Positions 58,671-64,000 of a stretch of 64,000 nucleotides of DNA are shown here, piece by piece (positions within the stretch are counted from its first letter, which is position 1; the number at the start of each line of letters is the position of its first letter). The notes under the pieces are model-generated. The model was not told the origin of the DNA, did no database searches, and worked only from the letters and a program-made list of their open reading frames with translations. The stretch covers positions 39,226,537 to 39,290,536 of the forward strand of contig NC_083868.1 in assembly GCF_032452875.1 (NCBI RefSeq). Direction: 5' to 3'. Source of the DNA: Bos javanicus (Eukaryota; Chordata; Mammalia; Artiodactyla; Bovidae). A program made the position numbers and the translations under genes.

Positions 58671-60271
58671 GCTTTTTATGATGTCAAGTTTGAGATTTTA
58701 AGATATAATAATAGCTTGCTTTCATATTAGAATTCCTAATATTATCTAAAAACTATTATGTGTCTCAAAAATAGAAATGAAACAAATGAGACATATGACA
58801 ACAATGAATTCTTATAGCTCAAATGTCTTTGCATATCCCCAAAGAAATAAAAATTCCAGTTAATCAAGAAATGAAGCATAAACAAGCTTGTACTACATGT
58901 GCACTTGGTACACACACTAAATAATATCTAGCTTTGATTCAAGAATACTCATCTACTACTGATTTAGATTTAAATTTTTACTTTCAACTGAAGGTGACTG
59001 GATATTTTAAATTTCTCAGAGTCTTATCTAATATTAGTAATGTATGTAAATTATAGATGGTTTTTATTTTCAAAGTTAAGAAAATTCAACTATTATTTAA
59101 CATGGAACTCAGTTTCTTTCTTGTTTTTTTCAAATTTTCAGTTATTTTGCTTTATACCTAGGTGGACTCTCTTTGTGGTCCTAAAGGCTTCCCAAAGCTC
59201 CTGGTCTACTTGTCTCTCCATTATTTATTTTTAGAAATGAGAGTGAATGTCTTTTACCAGTATTCCCAGATAGCATCATGAATTTCATTTTGAGTGGACT
59301 GGATCACTCAAACCAGTTGGTTTACTGTTAAACCAGTCATGATGGCAGAGGGATGAAATGTCCAATTGGTTTAGGATAACTTACACATGACACTGCGGGA
59401 TTTGGCACACATTCAACTTGAAAAAATTGAAATCAAGGTGGTTAAAAGGAGAATGTGGGATGCTTCTGTGAAGGCAATTAATAATCATCCACCACAGAGA
59501 TAAACATATGGATAAACAGTAGATTAAATGATTCAAAAGGCTAGAGTTTTCTGGTTTTTTTTTTTTTTTTTTTTTTTTACTGTTCTTGTTATAAAGACAA
59601 AAACAAATATAAGTTCCATTTCAAGTGTGCTGTTTTCCCAATGAAATAGTGATATAACTGCTGGAAAGGTACGAACACTCACAGCCTAAAGACATATGTT
59701 CACTTAAACTAAGTGAGAATGAAAAAATACCTTACAGAGATAGCTGCACAGAGCCAACGACACAGTGACATATCTTGCAGTTTGGAAAGATTCCTTTGCC
59801 TTTAGGTTCCAATAGGGTGCTACTTCTGCCAGGGATGACACCTGACGGTGACAAAGACACCATTACATTCCTCAAGAATTTTCCTTTGCATCCTCATAGG
59901 GTGAGGGTTTTACATGTGCTATTGGCCCCTGTCAAGTAATCAAGAAACTGGCTCTCTACCTCCTTGCTCAACAGAGGAGTATTCCTGAGTGCTTACTGGA
60001 TATATGTGAACCAAAGGTCGATTTTCCCTCAGTTAATAGTGACAAGAATTCCAGTGAGAATAAAAGACTTAGAGTTCCCAATCAGAGAGGACACCTGGGT
60101 TGTTTTCCAAATGTACCATTTTCTAAAAGGCCAGAATTTTGGTCCTACCTGAAGCCTATTCTTGCAACATTGTTATTTAGGGAAATGCACAGTCTGTCCT
60201 CATTTTTGATAGACATTAAAATACAAATTAGCTAATAATCAGTAACCATTTATACTCCCTTTGGAGTCTTT
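58671..60271. other. Long stretch without a recognised feature
   Basis: About 1.6 kb of AT-rich DNA. A T run of about 22 lies at 59556-59578. No repeat family or gene recognised. Confidence 0.5.
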
Positions 60272-60484
60272 GTGTGAAAGTATTAGTCACTCAGTCATGT
60301 CTACCTCTTTGAGATCCTGCGGACTGTAGCCCTCCAGGCTCCTCTGTCCATGGAATTCTCCAGGGAAGAATACTGGAGTGGGTAGCCATGCCCTTCTCCA
60401 GGGGATCTTCCCGACCCAGGGATTGAACCTGGGTCTCCTTCATTGTTGGCAGATTCTTCACCATCTGAGCCACAAGGGAAGCTC
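60272..60484 (-). mobile_element. Bov-tA SINE
   Basis: 'gtgaaagtattagtcactcagtcatgtctacctc' to the tRNA head 'ttcaccatctgagccacaagggaagctca'. Complete. Confidence 0.93.
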
Positions 60485-60492
60485 AAAATAAT

Positions 60493-60561
60493 GGGGGTAT
60501 AGGGGATTGAACCCAGGGTCTCATGCTTGCTAAGCATACTCTGCCACTGAGTCATACCCCT
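60493..60561 (-). pseudogene. tRNA-Ala(AGC)-like degenerate sequence
   Basis: Read on the minus strand, ends 'ggggtat' and 'atacccc' pair perfectly as a 7-bp acceptor stem. The D stem ACTC/GAGT pairs. The anticodon arm 'tatgc-ttagcaa-gcatg' shows AGC after T33. The B box 'ggttcaatccc' is good. It is 69 nt, a few bases short. One base is missing from the T stem, and the D and anticodon stems have to share a base, so it is not a sound tRNA. It sits head-on against a Bov-tA head. Either a tRNA-Ala pseudogene or the head of a different tRNA-Ala-derived SINE without a body. Confidence 0.65.
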
Positions 60562-60742
60562 TTAGCAGGCTATAAACTTTATGAAATAAAAGACTGCTTG
60601 TATATTTATATATTTCATAGTTTTAAAATTTAGTGTTTTTTATATATGTAAAAAAATTGTAAAAACTTAGAAGTACGTATTTTAAAAATCACCTGAAACC
60701 TCACCAATCTAAAGTCAATCATAATTGACTTTTTTTTTTTAA

Positions 60743-61907
60743 GGGCCAGAGGATCAAATTGCCAACATCCACTGGATCATCGAAAAAGCAAGAGAGTTCC
60801 AGAAAAACATCTATTTCTGTTTTCTTGACTATGCCAAAGGCTTTGACTGTGTGGATCACAATAGACTGTGGGAAATTCTGAAAGAGATGGGAATACCAGA
60901 CCACCTGACCTGCCTCTTGAGAAACCTGTATGCAGGTCAGGAAGCAACAGTTAGAAATGGATGTGGAACAACAGACTGTTTCCAAATAGGAAAAGGAGTA
61001 CGTCAAGGCTGTATATCGTCACCCTGCTTATTTAACTTATATGCAGAGTACATCATGAGAAACGCTGGGCTGGAGGAAGCACAAGCTGGATTAAGATTGC
61101 TGGGAGAAATATCAATAACCCCAGATATGCAGATGACACCACCCTTATGGCAGAAAGTGAAGAAGAACAGAAGAGCCTCTTGATGAAAGTGAAAGAGGAG
61201 AGTGAAAAAGTTGGCTTAAAGCTCAACATTCAGAAAACGAAAATCATGGCATCTGGTCCCATCACTTCATGGCAAATAGATGGGGAAACAGGGGAAACAG
61301 AGGCTGACTTGTTTTTCTGGGCTCCAAAATCACTGCAGATAGTGATTGCAGCCATGAAATTATAAGACGCTTACTCCTTGGAAGGAAAGTTATGACCAAC
61401 CTAGACAGCATGTTAAAAAGCAGAGACATTACTTTGCCAACAAAGGTCTGCCTAGTCAAGGCTATGGTTTATTCCAGTGGTCATGTATGGATGTGAGAGT
61501 TGAACTATAAAGAAAGCTGAGTGCTGAAAAACTGATGCTTTTGAACTGTGGTATTGGAGAAGACTCTTGAGAGTCCCTTGGACTGCAAGGGAATCCAACC
61601 AGTCCATCCTAAAGGAGATCAGTCCTGAGTGTTCATTGGAAGGACTGATGTTGAAGCTGAAACTCCAATACTTTGGCCACCTGATGGGAAGATCTGACTC
61701 AATGGAAAAGACCCTGTTGCTAGGAAAGATGAGGGCAGGAGGAGAAGGGGACGACAGAGGATGAGATGGTTGGATGGCATCACTGACTCGATGGACACGG
61801 GTTTGGGTGAACTCCGGGAGTTGGTGATGGATAGGGAGGCCTGGTGCGCTGCGATTTATAGGGTCAAGAAGAGTCGGACAGGACTGAGTGACTGAACTGA
61901 ACTGAGA
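60743..61907 (+). mobile_element. BovB LINE, 3' half
   Basis: 5' truncated at about 60743 after a T run at 60730-60740. It reads from the middle of RT to the BovB 3' end ('gactgaactgaactgag' at about 61907). Confidence 0.96.
60760..61765 (+). pseudogene. Broken BovB reverse transcriptase, C-terminal half
   Basis: Pieces: 'FLDYAKGFDCVDH' upstream of and at the start of the 110-codon frame (60851-61183), then 'GVRQGCISSPCLFNLYAEYIM'. The YADD codons lie at 61126-61137 but in the frame of the next piece (61147-61365, 'MAESEEEQKSLLMKV'), so a frameshift precedes them near 61090. The thumb is in a further frame (61567-61764, 'LMLKLKLQYFGHLM'). Stops and another shift lie between 61365 and 61567. 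Dead. Confidence 0.93.
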
Positions 61908-61925
61908 GGATGTATACAGTGCTTT

Positions 61926-62139
61926 GTTGTTTTTTAGTCCCTAAGTCGTGTCTGATTCTTTGCTAGCCTGTGGACTTTAGCCTGCTACGCTCCTCTATTC
62001 ATGGGATTTCCCAGGCAAGAATGCTGAAGTGGGTTGCCATTTCCTTCTCCAGGGGATCTTCCTGACCCAGGGATTGAACTCATGTCTCCTGCATTGGCAG
62101 GCAGATTCTTTACTGCTAAGCCACCACAGAAACCCTATT
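61926..62139 (-). mobile_element. Bov-tA SINE with target-site duplication
   Basis: 8-bp direct repeats 'cagtgctt' at 61918-61925 and 62140-62147 flank a full reverse copy. It was inserted only a few bases after the end of the BovB. Confidence 0.92.
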
Positions 62140-62147
62140 CAGTGCTT

Positions 62148-62410
62148 ATTGCTCAGTAAACATTCAAAATACATTTTCTGTATTTGAACACTAATGAATA
62201 TAAATAGGTTATATATTTGCTTATAAACATTTGCTGATATTCGTCTTTTAACATGGATAGCTTAGTTCTCTTGTAAACATTTGTTCTATCAAGCTTGATT
62301 GAAATTTAAAACAAGACGTGCTCTGAAGTATTTTGCAAGTTGTTTTTCTTTGACAGGAATTCACACTTTCTCATCCTATTTGTATGATACCATTTTAATT
62401 ACCTGTCACT
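62148..62410. other. No recognisable feature
   Basis: Short AT-rich unassigned stretch. Confidence 0.5.
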
Positions 62411-62424
62411 GCCTAAGCAATGGG

Positions 62425-62707
62425 AGAAGGCAATGGCACCCCACTCCAATACTCTTGCCTGGAAAATCCCATGGATGGAGGAGCCTGGTAGGCTGCAGTC
62501 CATGGGGTCGTGAAGAGTTGGACAGGACTGAGCAACTTCCCTTTCACTTTTCACTTTCATGCATTGGAGAAAGAAATGGCAACCCACTCCAGTGTTCTTG
62601 CTGGAGAACACCAGGCTCCCCCAAGGATGGGGGAGCCTGGTGGGCTGCTGTCTATGGGGTCGCATAGAGTCAGACACGACTGATGCAACTTAGCAGCAGC
62701 AGCAGCA
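62425..62707 (+). mobile_element. Bov-A2 SINE with perfect target-site duplication
   Basis: Two Bov-A monomers joined by 'cttttcactttcatgcattggag', ending in (AGC)n 'cttagcagcagcagcagca'. Perfect 14-bp direct repeats 'gcctaagcaatggg' at 62411-62424 and 62708-62721. Little decay, so a fairly recent insertion. A 122-codon frame across it is an artefact of SINE sequence. Confidence 0.95.
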
Positions 62708-62721
62708 GCCTAAGCAATGGG

Positions 62722-63584
62722 TGAGTGATTATACCTCAGTTTTGGCAGATGATGGGGGAAGGGTTGAAGGAGATTTTCAGCTTATTATGACTCAGTGAGG
62801 CACTAAACATAATATTCCAGGACAAGGAGTATGTTACCATCAACTTGTCACTAGTGCTAATCCCTTATCCATCACAGGAGTTTTCTTGACTACACTTGTG
62901 AAAACCCAAGTCACTCTCTGTTCAGAAGGTTGACAGTTTAATGCAGGGAAAGGTCAAGAGACAGGGAGTAGTCTATGCTGTTCACTGAAAAAAAAAATGC
63001 CCTAGTTCTTGTATCTTGTGATACTCACAGCAAACAGAGCTGGGAATACTTAATGATGGAAACAAGGGAGTAAAAAAAATTCAAGAACCTGTTAGGTTTA
63101 AGTAAGCATCTATTGTCAAGATATGCCATAAGGTTTCATTCTAAGAGTTTTCAGGGAAAAAACTTTTCCAGTGATATTTGGTGGTTATATTACAATCTTC
63201 CCAATACACTAAGAAAGTAAGTATATCAGTTTTAACTGGGAAAAATTTATTGATATGTTTTTCTTATGTTGACAATATTCTTGTGATTAATTTGCTTACT
63301 TTTCATGGTGAATTTATGATATTAATCCAAAATGAAGCTAATAGAAAATAAAGGATAATAACTCAGGCTACAGACTACACTCTTGCAGTCATTTGCTTTC
63401 TGTAAGTAATGAAAAGGAAGGTTTATATAGGATGCCATGAAGTGTGTGCTAAGACAAAATTAAACTATCATGTTTTCAAAGAAATATGTTACAAGTCCCA
63501 TGTAGTGGAGTAAATAGAGGCAAGAAATGGGAAAGAAAAATAAAGAGAAATAAAGTTTTAAAAGAGAAAGGAATAAGGATGAAC
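62722..63584. other. No recognisable feature
   Basis: AT-rich DNA, no gene or named repeat. Confidence 0.5.
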
Positions 63585-63810
63585 TTCTGTGGTCTAAACT
63601 GAGCTCCACTACTTACTAGTTATATGACTTGGGATGGGTTTTTGTATTTCTTGTCTCTTATCTATAATATGTAGTTAATAATAGTGACTATCCCATAGAG
63701 TTATTTTGGAGATCCAATGAGTTAATAGATTTGAAGTACTTAGACATTTAAAAGAGTAACTGGCACATAGCAGGAGAGAATAAGTGTTAGCTTTAATTAT
63801 TACGTCTTAA
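63585..63810 (+). mobile_element. MIR SINE
   Basis: 'tgagctccactacttactagttatatgacttggg', 'ttattttggagatccaatgagttaatagatttgaagtacttagacatttaaaagagtaactggcacatagcagg' and 'aataagtgttagctttaattatta', a well-preserved MIR. Confidence 0.88.
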
Positions 63811-63819
63811 AATTAAATT

Positions 63820-63924
63820 TTGAGTGGACTCTGGGAGTTGATGATGGACAGGGAAGCATGGCATGCTGCAGTCCACGGGGTTTCAGAGAGTCAGACGTGA
63901 CTGAGCAACTGAGCTGAACTGAAC
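63820..63924 (+). mobile_element. Bov-A monomer / BovB 3' tail
   Basis: 'gagtggactctgggagttgatgatggacaggg' to 'gactgagcaactgagctgaactgaac'. No tRNA head. Confidence 0.9.
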
Positions 63925-64000
63925 AGGAGTTGAGATATAGTAAGGTACGAATAGCATAAGATACTTGTACTATAACTTTTCAGTGTTCTAGGATATTCTT

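Noticed and set aside
60493..60561. A functional tRNA-Ala gene
   Set aside because: The T stem is defective and the length is short. The anticodon and D stems would have to share a base.
62299..62667. 122-codon frame across 62.3-62.7 kb
   Set aside because: Most of it is the translation of a Bov-A2 SINE.

Overview
The window is mammalian nuclear DNA from a ruminant, most likely a bovid (cattle, sheep or goat group). The case rests on repeat content. There are several BovB (RTE-clade) LINE copies, many tRNA-Glu-headed Bov-tA and Bov-A SINEs, a bovine-type L1 3' end, a CHR-type SINE, and older mammalian layers (MIR, L2, L1M, MaLR LTRs, a mariner). No functional cellular gene is visible. There is no exon-like chain with conserved coding, no intact RNA gene, no CRISPR and no bacterial-type operon. 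The window is intergenic or deep-intronic, and the long open frames are remnants of transposon proteins.

Region 1-14,709 is a head-to-tail tandem array of four almost identical units of 3,705-3,706 bp, open at the left edge. Each unit holds the 5'-truncated end of a minus-strand BovB, a spacer (MIR relic, Bov-A monomer, old plus-strand L1 relic), and the 3' part of a minus-strand BovB that continues into the next unit. At 14,710 the last BovB switches to a divergent but colinear sequence and runs on as a nearly complete BovB, with endonuclease remnants and a GC-rich repetitive 5' region to about 16,620. This structure is best explained by unequal recombination between two same-orientation BovB copies. 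It is the most notable feature of the window, and assembly error must be excluded.

Region 16,620-32,000 holds the rest of the split old L1 (with a younger bovine L1 3' end nested in it), a BovB 3' fragment and several SINEs. It also holds an old ~300-bp tandem duplication interrupted by a SINE (20,339-21,150), a gamma-type endogenous retrovirus remnant with an internal deletion (21,317-22,780), and a short retrocopied fragment of the 5' coding end of SRA1 inside an L2 relic (26,772-26,870). L2 and MIR relics follow.

Region 32,000-64,000 holds a BovB with a 482-residue open reverse transcriptase frame (33,446-35,163), MaLR-type LTR relics, a decayed Hsmar1-like mariner (38,830-39,757), and further BovB fragments (43.2, 49.4, 56.3 and 60.7 kb). 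It also has a bovine L1 3' end with target-site duplications (52.5 kb), an L2 carrying parts of its RT and 3' region (55.2-56.85 kb), a degenerate tRNA-Ala-like sequence (60.49 kb) and more SINEs. Long AT-rich stretches between these contain nothing I recognise.

The genes do not work together as a pathway. The only functional relation is parasitic: Bov-tA and Bov-A SINEs share their 3' ends with BovB and are taken to be mobilised by its reverse transcriptase. I found no convincing undescribed biological system; the most interesting items are structural.
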